Part shown: positions 1-7,053 of the stretch, piece by piece | Layout of the letters: each line of letters begins with the position of its first letter | Numbering within the stretch: the stretch's first letter is position 1 | NCBI RefSeq assembly: GCF_003347665.1 | Contig: NZ_QDGA01000029.1 | Span: 1 to 57,325 of the forward strand | Origin: Microvirga calopogonii | GTDB taxonomy: Bacteria; Pseudomonadota; Alphaproteobacteria; Rhizobiales; Beijerinckiaceae | DNA: 57,325 nucleotides | Direction: 5' to 3' | The notes under the pieces: generated by a model | Databases searched by the model: none | Seen by the model: only the letters and a program-made list of their open reading frames with translations | Told to the model about the DNA's origin: nothing | Translations under genes and position numbers: made by a program

Positions 1-467
1 CGGCTCTTCTGCCAGCTCAGGCCCGCCTCGTGCAGGGTGCGCGCGATGGTGAACCGGCTCACCTGCGGCAGGCCGTCCGGGGCTTGGCGCAAGGCCTTCT
101 GCAGCAGGCTCAGCGACCAGGTCGCGGTGCCGTCCTGCTCGCGCTGCGGCGCTCGCGCCCATTCGGCCAGGATGCGCTGCTGCGCGTGAGCCCCATAGCG
201 GATCCGTGGCCCGCCACCGTGGTGCGGGCGCACGGCGGCCAGGCCCTCGCGGTTGAAGCGACTGACCCAGGCCGAGATGGTCTCGTTGTGGCCGCGCCCG
301 ACGAGATGGGCGGCGGCGGTGTAGCTGGCGCCTTCGGCAATCGCCAGCAGGGCACGGGCACGGTCGACTTCAGCGGCAGGAGTACTCTGGGAGCGGCTCA
401 GGCGGGTGAGTTCTTTGCGCTCGTCTACGGTGAGCGGGCGTAGTGGATCTTTCTGGTGGCGCGACAT
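1..467 (-). CDS. IS630-type transposase, N-terminal part (runs off the left edge)
   Basis: Reading the minus strand from the ATG at 465-467 gives an open frame of 155 codons to the window edge with no stop. The product begins [20 protein letters not shown] and continues through a helix-turn-helix region (near [23 protein letters not shown], residues about 48-70) and a winged-helix part with a typical '[13 protein letters not shown]' linker and '[11 protein letters not shown]' segment. This is the N-terminal DNA-binding half of IS630/Tc1-mariner-like transposases or the related HTH protein used by split IS630 elements. The DDE catalytic part would lie outside the window. I could not fix the terminal inverted repeat between 468 and 543, so the boundary of the element is unknown. 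Confidence 0.8.
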   Translation of the reverse strand, partial: MSRHQKDPLRPLTVDERKELTRLSRSQSTPAAEVDRARALLAIAEGASYTAAAHLVGRGHNETISAWVSRFNREGLAAVRPHHGGGPRIRYGAHAQQRILAEWARAPQREQDGTATWSLSLLQKALRQAPDGLPQVSRFTIARTLHEAGLSWQKS

Positions 468-543
468 GGGGCACCTCGCAACACGAGGATCACCATGCCA
501 CTATACCATATCCGACGGCAGACGACCCACTAGGGCGGTAAAG

Positions 544-975
544 ATGCCCCGGTCGCACCCGGCACGAAGCCTCCTGCACGCATTCACGGCCGTGCTGGTC
601 ATCGGCTCGATCCAGCCCGTGCGCAGCCAAGAGGCTCCTGAGAAGAATCCCTTCGCCGACCCGGACATGCAGCCCTCCTATAGGGCGCAATGCCATGAGG
701 TGCGGGAGCTGACCAAGGATCGTGAAACCGGTGAGACCCGGGTCGATTTCAGCGTGACGGGACCCCTCGCCCTCGTCCATTTCGACGGCACGCTGGCCTA
801 TCTCGGCCTGTGCGGTACCGGGTCCGACCCGAAGGTCCTCTGCGTCACCTACCAGACCAACGACATGAAGGTCGGTGAGATCGTGACCGTCGCGGGCGGC
901 TATAGCCGCCCGAACCCGGATTTCATCGTCCTCGACCCGTGCCTCGCACGGAGGCCGGAGGAGCCCGACCGGTAG
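544..975 (+). CDS. small secreted hypothetical protein
   Basis: 143-aa protein from the ATG at 544. Residues about 1-29 form a signal peptide (basic start, hydrophobic core LLHAFTAVLVIGSI, likely cleavage after PVRSQ). The mature part has four cysteines (in QCHEV, GLCGTG, VLCVTY and DPCLAR), which suggests two disulfides in the periplasm. I do not recognise a family. The frame is open upstream to 406, but that extension overlaps the transposase antisense and has no signal-like start, so 544 is preferred. It converges with the citrate synthase gene ending at 983, only 7 bases away. Confidence 0.6.
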   Translation: MPRSHPARSLLHAFTAVLVIGSIQPVRSQEAPEKNPFADPDMQPSYRAQCHEVRELTKDRETGETRVDFSVTGPLALVHFDGTLAYLGLCGTGSDPKVLCVTYQTNDMKVGEIVTVAGGYSRPNPDFIVLDPCLARRPEEPDR

Positions 976-982
976 GAAGTCG

Positions 983-2050
983 TCACGCCGCCTCGGCGGG
1001 CCAGGCTCCGACATAGCGCGATTGGGGCCGGATGATGCGGCCGGTGCGGGTCTGCTCGATGGCATGGGCCACCCAGCCCGCCGTACGGCCGGCGGCGAAG
1101 AGGGGCGTGAAGCCCTCGCGCGGGACACCCAGGGCGTCGAGCAGGACGGCCGTATAGAACTCCACATTGGTGTCGAGCCGGCGTCCGGGCTTGCGGCGCT
1201 CCAGCACCTTCAGGGCCGTGATCTCCACGGCTTCGGCGAAGGCGATGCGGTTGCCGCGTCCCTTCAGCCGCCCGACGGCGGCCATGAGGACATCCGCTCT
1301 CGGATCGCGCACCCGGTAGATGCGATGGCCGAAGCCCATGAGGCGCTTGCCCCGGGCCATGGCGTCGTCGAGCCAAGCGTCCGCGTTCTCGATGGAGCCG
1401 ATCGCGTCCAGCATGTCGAGCACGGGTCCGGGCGCTCCGCCATGGAGCGGACCCTTCAGGGCGCAGAGTCCGGCCACCACGGCGGACAGGATGCCGGCCT
1501 GGGTCGAAGCGACCACGCGCGCCGTGAAGGTCGAGGCATTGAGCCCATGGTCGATCACCGTCACGAGATAGGTATCGAGCCCCTGCGCCTCGTCCGCCGC
1601 CACGGGCGCGTCGCGCATCATGCGCAGGATATCGGCCGCGTGACCCGCGCCGGCATCGGGCGCCACCGGCGAGAGACCCTGCGCGCCGCGCACCGCCATG
1701 GCGGCCGCCACCCCGGCGGCCCCGACCGCGAGGGAAGGATGGTCCTCCTCCGCATCGGGCAGGCTCGACAGCAGCAGCCGCATCCCCTCGACCGGGGTGA
1801 GGCCGCTGAGATGCCCTGCGAGCGGTGCAAGATGCCTGAATGCCCTGACCCGGGCCTGGCCGAGAAGCGCGCCGGGATCGGCAACATCCGCAACGAGGCC
1901 GCTCCACAGCATGGCCACCACGTCCTCGAAGGACGCATGGCCGGCAAGCTCTTCCAGATCGTGCCCACAGATGATCAGACGTCCTGCCTCGCCGTCCACA
2001 TGGCTGAGGGCGGTTTCGGCCGCCACGACGTCGTCAAGTCCGATGCTCAT
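983..2050 (-). CDS. citrate synthase / methylcitrate synthase family protein
   Basis: 355-aa member of the citrate synthase fold (condensation of acetyl-CoA or propionyl-CoA with oxaloacetate). The catalytic histidines are visible in GPLHGGAP and GFGHRIYRVRDPR, and the C-terminal GRTAGWVAHAIEQ motif is intact. The third catalytic position reads TNVEFYTAV, with Glu where classical GltA has Asp (NVDFY); I believe this is seen in other short CitA-like proteins. The protein is shorter than TCA-cycle GltA (about 430 aa). An AGGAG ribosome site sits 8 bases before the ATG. It is divergent from an HTH-citrate synthase gene across a 75-base gap holding a perfect palindrome, so the two are probably co-regulated. 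Substrate is uncertain. Confidence 0.85.
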   Translation of the reverse strand: MSIGLDDVVAAETALSHVDGEAGRLIICGHDLEELAGHASFEDVVAMLWSGLVADVADPGALLGQARVRAFRHLAPLAGHLSGLTPVEGMRLLLSSLPDAEEDHPSLAVGAAGVAAAMAVRGAQGLSPVAPDAGAGHAADILRMMRDAPVAADEAQGLDTYLVTVIDHGLNASTFTARVVASTQAGILSAVVAGLCALKGPLHGGAPGPVLDMLDAIGSIENADAWLDDAMARGKRLMGFGHRIYRVRDPRADVLMAAVGRLKGRGNRIAFAEAVEITALKVLERRKPGRRLDTNVEFYTAVLLDALGVPREGFTPLFAAGRTAGWVAHAIEQTRTGRIIRPQSRYVGAWPAEAA

Positions 2051-2067
2051 GAGCTTTCTCCTCTGTT

Positions 2068-2083
2068 GCGTGAAGCTTCACGC
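2068..2083. promoter_or_regulatory. perfect 16-bp palindrome, candidate operator
   Basis: GCGTGAAGCTTCACGC reads identically on both strands and lies in the gap between the two divergent citrate synthase genes. On the minus strand a TTGACC hexamer (2103-2098) is followed after 17 bases by a weak -10 that falls inside the palindrome, so a bound protein could block the downstream gene. The HTH domain of the neighbouring fusion protein is the obvious candidate ligand, which is inference. A short direct repeat (TCAACATAT, then again CAACATAT) lies at 2111-2127, just before the start of the other gene. Confidence 0.5.
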
Positions 2084-2125
2084 CGGCCTTGCGCAATGGT
2101 CAATCTTGAATCAACATATCAACAT

Positions 2126-3259
2126 ATGGATACGTTATCCCTCGATCTCGCATCGGCCGACGAGGCCTCGTCCCGGCTCGGCATCAGCCGCGCGAGTCTC
2201 TATGCCTATGTGAGCCGAGGCCTGATCCGCTCGTTCTCGTCGCCGCACGATCCCCGTCAGCGGCTCTATGCCGTCGAGGACGTGGAGACGCTCGTGGAGC
2301 GCAAGGTGCGCTTCCGTCGCCCCGCCGTTGCGGCGGCGACCGCCCTCGACTGGGGCTTGCCGGTGCTGGAGACGGGCATCGCCCAGATCAAGGACGGGCG
2401 CCTCTTCTATCGCGGGCAGGATGCCATCGCCCTTGCCCGGACCGCCACTATCGAGGACGCCGCGAAACTGCTGATCGGCGTGTTGGGTGAGGACACGTTT
2501 CTCGAACCGTCCCGAATTCCTCTCCCACTGCCCGGCCCGGCCTTCGGCCTCCATGATTTCGTCGCGCAGGCGGTCCGCCTTCTCTCGGAGCCTGCGCCCA
2601 AAGAGACCCGAGGCGCGGAAGTAGCCGCGATCCTGCGCCTGATGGCCGCCGCGGCCAGTGGCGCCGCCCCGGGGCTCGAGCCCATTCACCGGCATCTGGC
2701 CCTTACCTGGAAGGCTTCTCCGCAGGCGGCCGAGGCCATCCGGCGCGCCCTCGTGCTCTGTGCCGACCACGAGCTGAGCTCGTCGACCTTCGCCGTCCGC
2801 GTCACGGCCTCGACAGGAACGTCCCTGCGCAACGCGGTCATCGCCGGCCTCGTTGCCTTGAGCGGCCCTTATCATGGCGGCATGACGGAGCGGGTCAGGG
2901 CCTTCCTGAACGACCCTGCAAAGGCTCCCCGCCCCGGCTTTCGGCACCGCCTCTATCCTGACGGCGACCCCAGGGCCGAGGCTCTCCTACAGAATGTGCC
3001 GCTGCTGGCTTCGGATGCCACGACCCTGAAAACATTGACCGACGCTTCCGGCGGCAGCCCCGGCATCGACGTGGCTCTCGTCATGGTGGAGCGCGCCTAT
3101 GGACTGCCGGTGGGAGCGGCATTTACGATCTTCGCCATCGGCCGCACGGCCGGATGGCTCGCCCACGCCATCGAGCAGCGCAGCCAGGCCGCCCTGATCC
3201 GGCCGCGAGCCCGCTACGTGCCGGCGGATGAACCAATGTCCCGGAACCCTTCCCCATGA
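2126..3259 (+). CDS. citrate synthase homologue with N-terminal helix-turn-helix
   Basis: 377-aa protein. Residues about 7-50 form a MerR/excisionase-like HTH (ADEASSRLGISRASLYAYVSRGLIRS), followed by a citrate synthase fold with YRGQDAI, HELSSSTFAVRVTAST, GPYHGGM and GFRHRLYPDGDPRAE. The catalytic histidines and an aspartate (PGIDVAL) are retained, as is GRTAGWLAHAIEQ. The start at 2126 is preferred because the HTH begins directly after it; an in-frame ATG at 2096 would add ten residues. The 3' end overlaps the Nudix gene by ATGA, so the two are translationally coupled. It may be a metabolite-sensing regulator that uses the enzyme fold as sensor, or an active enzyme that controls its own locus. 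Confidence 0.8.
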   Translation: MDTLSLDLASADEASSRLGISRASLYAYVSRGLIRSFSSPHDPRQRLYAVEDVETLVERKVRFRRPAVAAATALDWGLPVLETGIAQIKDGRLFYRGQDAIALARTATIEDAAKLLIGVLGEDTFLEPSRIPLPLPGPAFGLHDFVAQAVRLLSEPAPKETRGAEVAAILRLMAAAASGAAPGLEPIHRHLALTWKASPQAAEAIRRALVLCADHELSSSTFAVRVTASTGTSLRNAVIAGLVALSGPYHGGMTERVRAFLNDPAKAPRPGFRHRLYPDGDPRAEALLQNVPLLASDATTLKTLTDASGGSPGIDVALVMVERAYGLPVGAAFTIFAIGRTAGWLAHAIEQRSQAALIRPRARYVPADEPMSRNPSP

Positions 3260-3696
3260 CCTCCGACCGTTTCTACCCCGCCCGCCCGATCCTCGCCGCC
3301 TCCGTGGCGGTGATCCGGGACGGGCACATCCTGCTCGCCGCGCGGGGCAAGCCGCCGAGCGAAGGATTGTTTTCTCTGCCGGGCGGGATGGTCGAGACCG
3401 GCGAGACCCTGGGTGAAGCGGCTCTTCGGGAACTTCGCGAGGAGGTCGGGGTTGAGGCCAAGCTTATTGGTCTGATCGCCCCGGTCGAATTCATTGAAAG
3501 AGACGAGAAAGGCCATATAAAGCATCACGTCGTCATCGCCGCCCGCTGGGTTTCGGGCGAACCCCAGACAGGTCCGGAAGCAAAGGAAATCCGTTGGGTC
3601 ACGGAACGGGACATCGCCGACCTGCCGATGACGGCAGGCCTTACCGGGATTCTGGAGCGGGCCTTCAGGCTCGCCCGGCAGGACAGAGCACCATGA
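3256..3696 (+). CDS. Nudix hydrolase
   Basis: 146-aa protein with a complete Nudix box at residues 44-66 (G-x5-E-x7-REL-REE-VGV in GGMVETGETLGEAALRELRE), so it should hydrolyse a nucleoside diphosphate linked to another moiety using Mg2+. Length is normal for a single-domain Nudix enzyme. The N-terminal ILAASVAVIRDGHILLAAR strand resembles ADP-ribose pyrophosphatase or MutT-like members, but the substrate cannot be read from sequence. Its start overlaps the stop of the HTH-citrate synthase and its stop overlaps the start of the next gene, both as ATGA. This makes a tight three-gene operon. Confidence 0.9.
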   Translation: MTSDRFYPARPILAASVAVIRDGHILLAARGKPPSEGLFSLPGGMVETGETLGEAALRELREEVGVEAKLIGLIAPVEFIERDEKGHIKHHVVIAARWVSGEPQTGPEAKEIRWVTERDIADLPMTAGLTGILERAFRLARQDRAP

Positions 3697-4283
3697 AGCG
3701 CACCACCGGCCTGCTGCTCGCCCTTCCGGCCCTGCTGCTGGCGACAGCGCAGCCCACGTCGGCGCAAAGCTTCTTCGAAAGGCTGTTCGGCATTCCTCCA
3801 CGGCCGCAGCCGGGGCAGCCCGTCCCGCAGCAGCAATATCGGCCCTTGCCGCAATCCCAGCCGCAATATCGCCAGCAGCAGCCACCGCAACAGCAGCGGC
3901 GTCCCCAGCCGCAGCAAACGCAGAAGCCCGCCGCTCAGCCGCAGCAGCAGGCGGAACCCGCCGCGGCGGCCGAGCCGCCGCCCGCGCCCTACGAGAAGGA
4001 ATTGCTGCGGCTCGCCGAGATCATGGGATCGCTCGCCATGCTGCGCCCGCTCTGCAGCGCGCCCGACGGCCCGGAATGGGGCCGCCGCATGCAGGTTCTG
4101 CTCGACGCGGAAGGGACGACGCCGGGCCGGCGCGAGCGCCTCGCCGGGGCCTACAACAAGGGCTACCAGGCCTACGCCCTCACCTATCGGGTCTGCACCC
4201 CATCGGCCCAGGAGGCTTCCGTCCGCTTCTTGGGCGAAGGCGAACATCTCGCCCGCAACATCACCGGCCGCTACGGCGGGTGA
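3693..4283 (+). CDS. TIGR02301-like secreted protein
   Basis: 196 aa. Residues 1-25 form a Sec signal (MKRTTGLLLALPALLLATAQ, cleaved near TSAQS). Residues about 32-100 are a Pro/Gln-rich low-complexity stretch, and the conserved C-terminal part (LAEIMGSLAMLRPLC onward) ends GEGEHLARNITGRYGG. The arrangement matches the uncharacterised family I know as TIGR02301, found in Rhizobiales, commonly beside a Nudix gene. The family assignment is from memory of the pattern. The function is unknown; it is a periplasmic or envelope protein. The Gln-repeat part may be prone to length change. Confidence 0.7.
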   Translation: MKRTTGLLLALPALLLATAQPTSAQSFFERLFGIPPRPQPGQPVPQQQYRPLPQSQPQYRQQQPPQQQRRPQPQQTQKPAAQPQQQAEPAAAAEPPPAPYEKELLRLAEIMGSLAMLRPLCSAPDGPEWGRRMQVLLDAEGTTPGRRERLAGAYNKGYQAYALTYRVCTPSAQEASVRFLGEGEHLARNITGRYGG

Positions 4284-4350
4284 TGTACAAAGAGATCAAT
4301 TGTTCGGAGACTTCAGAAAGTCTGGCTTATAAACCGGCACCGACCCGAGC

Positions 4351-4451
4351 CCTCATCCTGAGGAGCGTAGCGTCTCGAAGGACGGGGGCGCTTCCAGAGA
4401 GCACTGGATCCTCCTTCGAGACGCCGCTTGCAGCGGCTCCTCAGGATGAGG
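4351..4451. repeat. palindromic intergenic repeat, family A copy 1
   Basis: Begins CCTCATCCTGAGGAG and ends with its reverse complement CTCCTCAGGATGAGG at 4437-4451. The inner arms (GTCTCGAAGGA and TCCTTCGAGAC) also pair, so the whole element can fold into one long hairpin. Four further copies lie at 4977, 5469, 52576 and 55444. The rest of the gap from 4284 to 4593 contains only small palindromes (for example CCGGCATGCCGG at 4495-4506) and no gene. Confidence 0.9.
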
Positions 4452-4593
4452 ATTAGAGCTTGATGAGCCAATCCCTAAAGGGACACAATTGAGACCGGCA
4501 TGCCGGCGTTGGTGTTGCACCGACGCCTCTTATCCACATTTTTCGGGGAATCCCCTCTCGCGTTAACCTCCTTGCAAGGTGATGCTGGCGGCA

Positions 4594-4651
4594 GGGCGGC
4601 GCGACGTCTAGAAACGATTCAACCGAACTCGCGCGCCGCCCCTCAAAGGGG
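4594..4651 (+). promoter_or_regulatory. structured leader overlapping the ribosome binding site
   Basis: GGGCGGCGCG at 4594-4603 pairs perfectly with CGCGCCGCCC at 4632-4641 (10 GC-rich pairs, 28-base loop). The last bases of that second arm also belong to CCCC at 4639-4642, which can pair with GGGG at 4648-4651. That GGGG is the probable Shine-Dalgarno (AGGGG, 8 bases before the ATG at 4660). The two hairpins exclude each other at bases 4639-4641. This is the usual layout of a translational on/off switch. No known riboswitch class was recognised. Confidence 0.45.
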
Positions 4652-4659
4652 CCTGGATC

Positions 4660-4923
4660 ATGACCGACAACAACGTCCCTCTCGACGAGCTGCCCGAACT
4701 CAGCGCCCTCAAGCAGGCGGCCCTGAGCTACGTGACCGAGGCTTTCGCCGAGGCCGAGCTCGACGGGCTCGACGGCGACTGCATGGCGCAGGCCGCCCTC
4801 TTCGCCGCCTTCACCGAACTCGTCGCCACCTATGGCGAGGATGCCGTTGCGGAATATGCCGCGACGCTCGTCGACAAAATCCGCAGCGGCGCATTCTCCA
4901 TGGTGGGTGCGCTGAAGCATTGA
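4660..4923 (+). CDS. hypothetical protein, 87 aa
   Basis: Small acidic soluble protein, mostly helical by composition (LPELSALKQAALSYVTEAFAEAELDG, then MAQAALFAAFTELVATYGEDAVAEYAATLVDKI). It has no signal peptide or membrane segment. It resembles conserved short proteins of Rhizobiales with no assigned function, and I cannot name a family. The ATG is preceded by AGGGG at 8 bases. The leader can fold so that this site is covered. Codon use and acidity fit a genuine gene. Confidence 0.7.
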   Translation: MTDNNVPLDELPELSALKQAALSYVTEAFAEAELDGLDGDCMAQAALFAAFTELVATYGEDAVAEYAATLVDKIRSGAFSMVGALKH

Positions 4924-4976
4924 GGGCAATTGAAAGAGATCACCTCAGCCTGAGTGACTGGCTCTTATAACTCGGA

Positions 4977-5075
4977 CCTCATCCTGAGGAGCAGCGCAGC
5001 TGCGCCTCGAAGGATCGTCCAGTATTCTCTTGAAGCGCCCTCGTCCTTCGAGACGCTTCGCTCCTCAGGATGAGG
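4977..5075. repeat. palindromic intergenic repeat, family A copy 2
   Basis: Outer arms are CCTCATCCTGAGGAG (4977-4991) and CTCCTCAGGATGAGG (5061-5075). Inner arms contain CCTCGAAGGA and TCCTTCGAGA. It ends 47 bases before the start of the GIY-YIG gene. Confidence 0.9.
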
Positions 5076-5122
5076 GCTCAGGGGTGTGCTGCCTTCTGAG
5101 ACAGACTTTGAGGAGCCCAGGA

Positions 5123-5449
5123 ATGGATGGTTGCTGGTTCTACATTCTTCGTTGCGCCGATGGCAGTTACTACGTCGGGACAAGCCGGTCGCAAGACCTC
5201 GAAACGCGCATCAGTCAGCACAACCAAGGCATCTTTGGCGGCTACACCGCGAAGCGACGGCCCGTCGTCCTTGTTTACTCAGCGCACTTTGCCAGCATCA
5301 TCGATGCGATTGCGTACGAACGACAGGTCAAGGGTTGGTCGAGAGCAAAGAAGGAAGCGCTGATCAGAGGGGATCTGGACGCTCTTCCAGGGTTGTCGAA
5401 GAGCTATCGCTCGGGTCGCAACCCTGCGAGTACGCCTGACAACAATTGA
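5123..5449 (+). CDS. GIY-YIG nuclease family protein
   Basis: 108-aa single-domain protein. The core is FYILRCADGSYYVG (residues 6-19, the GIY...YIG pair as YI...YVG). It also has Arg29 in LETRISQHNQG and the metal-binding Glu66 in AYERQVKGWSRAKKEALIRGD. These are the catalytic positions of UvrC/YhbQ-like GIY-YIG nucleases. AGGAG lies at 5110-5114, a good distance from the ATG at 5123. The gene sits alone, with a family A palindrome 47 bases upstream and another 19 bases downstream. Small GIY-YIG proteins can occur in several copies in rhizobial genomes; the cellular target is unknown. Confidence 0.85.
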   Translation: MDGCWFYILRCADGSYYVGTSRSQDLETRISQHNQGIFGGYTAKRRPVVLVYSAHFASIIDAIAYERQVKGWSRAKKEALIRGDLDALPGLSKSYRSGRNPASTPDNN

Positions 5450-5468
5450 CGCTGGATCCCCAACTCGA

Positions 5469-5596
5469 CCTCATCCTGAGGAGCCTGCGCAGCAGGCGTC
5501 TCGAAGGAGGCTCCAGTGAGCGTGGGAAGCGCCCTCGTGCCCGGACATCGTCCGGGACCTCAAGACGGTCACTCACGTGACCTCCTCAGGATGAGG
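5469..5596. repeat. palindromic intergenic repeat, family A copy 3
   Basis: Outer arms CCTCATCCTGAGGAG and CCTCCTCAGGATGAGG enclose a longer centre that carries an extra small palindrome (CCCGGACATCGTCCGGG). The same inner insert is present in copy 4 at 52576. It starts 19 bases after the GIY-YIG stop. Confidence 0.9.
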
Positions 5597-5646
5597 GCTC
5601 CGGTCATTGCCGGGTTCAACCGGCCATTCGGAAAGAGGTTCAGATA

Positions 5647-6981
5647 TCAGCCGCCCAACGTCTCCTCGAACCGCACCACCTCGCCCTGCGACGGCGCTTC
5701 CAGGGAGCCGTCCCACATCACCACGTTGCCGCGCACGACCGTGCCGACGGGCCAGCCCGTCACCGTCTTGCCGTCATAGGGCGTCCAGCCGCATTTGGAG
5801 GCGATCCAGTCGTTGGTGATTGTTTCCGTTCGCTTCAGGTCGACCACCGTGAAATCGGCATCGTAGCCGACGGCGATGCGGCCCTTGTTGGCGATGCCGA
5901 AGAGGCGCTTGGGTCCGGCGCTCGTGAGATCGACGAAGCGCTCGAGCGTGAGCCTGCTCGCATTCACGTGGTCGAGCATGATGGGCACGAGCGTCTGCAC
6001 GCCGGTCATGCCTGACGGCGTGTTGGGATAGGTCTTGTCCTTCTCCTCGCGCGTGTGCGGCGCGTGGTCGGAGCCGAGAATGTCGGCGATGCCTTCATCG
6101 AGTCCCTGCCAGAGGGCGGCGCGATGCAATTCGTCGCGCACGGGCGGGTTCATCTGGATATAGGTGCCGAGGCGCTCGTAATCTTCCGGCCCCGCCAGCG
6201 TCAGATGATGCGGCGTGACCTCGACGGTCACGAGGTCCTTGTGATTCTTCAGGAGCGCCATCTCCTCGGCCGTGGTGATGTGCAGCACGTGGATGCGCGC
6301 GCCGGTCTCGCGGGAGATGCGCACGAGACGCTGCGTGCAGGCGAGCGCCACCTCGGCCGAGCGCCAGACGGGGTGCGAGCGCGGATCGCCCTCGACGCGC
6401 AGGCCCTTCCGCTCGCGCAGCATCGCCTCGTCCTCCGAATGGAAGGCGGCGCGGCGGCGGGTGCGGCGGAGGATGCTGGCGATGCCCTCGTCGTCCTCCA
6501 CCAGCAGCGAGCCGGTGGACGAGCCCATGAACACCTTGATGCCGGCAGCACCCGGCAGGCGCTCCAGCTCCGGCACGTCGGCCGCATTCTCATGCGTGCC
6601 CCCGACCCAGAAGGCGAAGTCGCAATGCATGCGGTGGTGGCCGCGCCGCACCTTGTCGGCGAGCGCCTCCGGCGTCGTGGTCTGCGGATCGGTGTTGGGC
6701 ATCTCGAACACGGCCGTGACGCCGCCCATGACGGCGGACCGGGAGCCCGATTCGAGGTCTTCCTTGTGGTCGAGGCCCGGCTCGCGGAAATGCACCTGGG
6801 TGTCGATGACGCCCGGCAGGATATGCAGCCCCCGGCACTCGATCTCCCGCGCGGCGGAGGCCCGGGACAGGTCGCCGATGGCGGCGATGCGCCCATCGCG
6901 CACGCCGATGTCGCGCTCGACGCGTCCATCGTGGTTCACGACGACGCCGCCTTTGAGGATCAGGTCGAAGGTTTGGGGCAT
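5647..6981 (-). CDS. dihydroorotase-like cyclic amidohydrolase
   Basis: 444 aa, with the start chosen at the ATG at 6981 so that the protein opens MPQTFDLILKGGVVV, as the family does. The fold belongs to the dihydroorotase/allantoinase/hydantoinase group (COG0044). Metal-site residues are visible: His64 in QVHFREPG, Lys149 in GIKVFMGSSTG (carbamylated lysine position), His181 in AFHSED, His234 in VLHITT and Asp305 in GSDHAPH. The first histidine of the usual HxH is Gln62. It is annotated as dihydroorotase in relatives, but the lysine context is closer to hydantoinases. It is divergent from ygfZ. A role in pyrimidine synthesis is plausible but unproven. Confidence 0.85.
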   Translation of the reverse strand: MPQTFDLILKGGVVVNHDGRVERDIGVRDGRIAAIGDLSRASAAREIECRGLHILPGVIDTQVHFREPGLDHKEDLESGSRSAVMGGVTAVFEMPNTDPQTTTPEALADKVRRGHHRMHCDFAFWVGGTHENAADVPELERLPGAAGIKVFMGSSTGSLLVEDDEGIASILRRTRRRAAFHSEDEAMLRERKGLRVEGDPRSHPVWRSAEVALACTQRLVRISRETGARIHVLHITTAEEMALLKNHKDLVTVEVTPHHLTLAGPEDYERLGTYIQMNPPVRDELHRAALWQGLDEGIADILGSDHAPHTREEKDKTYPNTPSGMTGVQTLVPIMLDHVNASRLTLERFVDLTSAGPKRLFGIANKGRIAVGYDADFTVVDLKRTETITNDWIASKCGWTPYDGKTVTGWPVGTVVRGNVVMWDGSLEAPSQGEVVRFEETLGG

Positions 6982-7053
6982 GGCAATCTCATCCCTTGAG
7001 GCCGCTGCGGAACGGGCATATGTCACGCTTGTAAAGTCAAGGAGAGCGGACAC

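Noticed and set aside
7000..7025. EcfG-type promoter for ygfZ (GGAAC-N16-TGTA)
   Set aside because: The -10 part is TGTA instead of CGTT, so the match is too weak.
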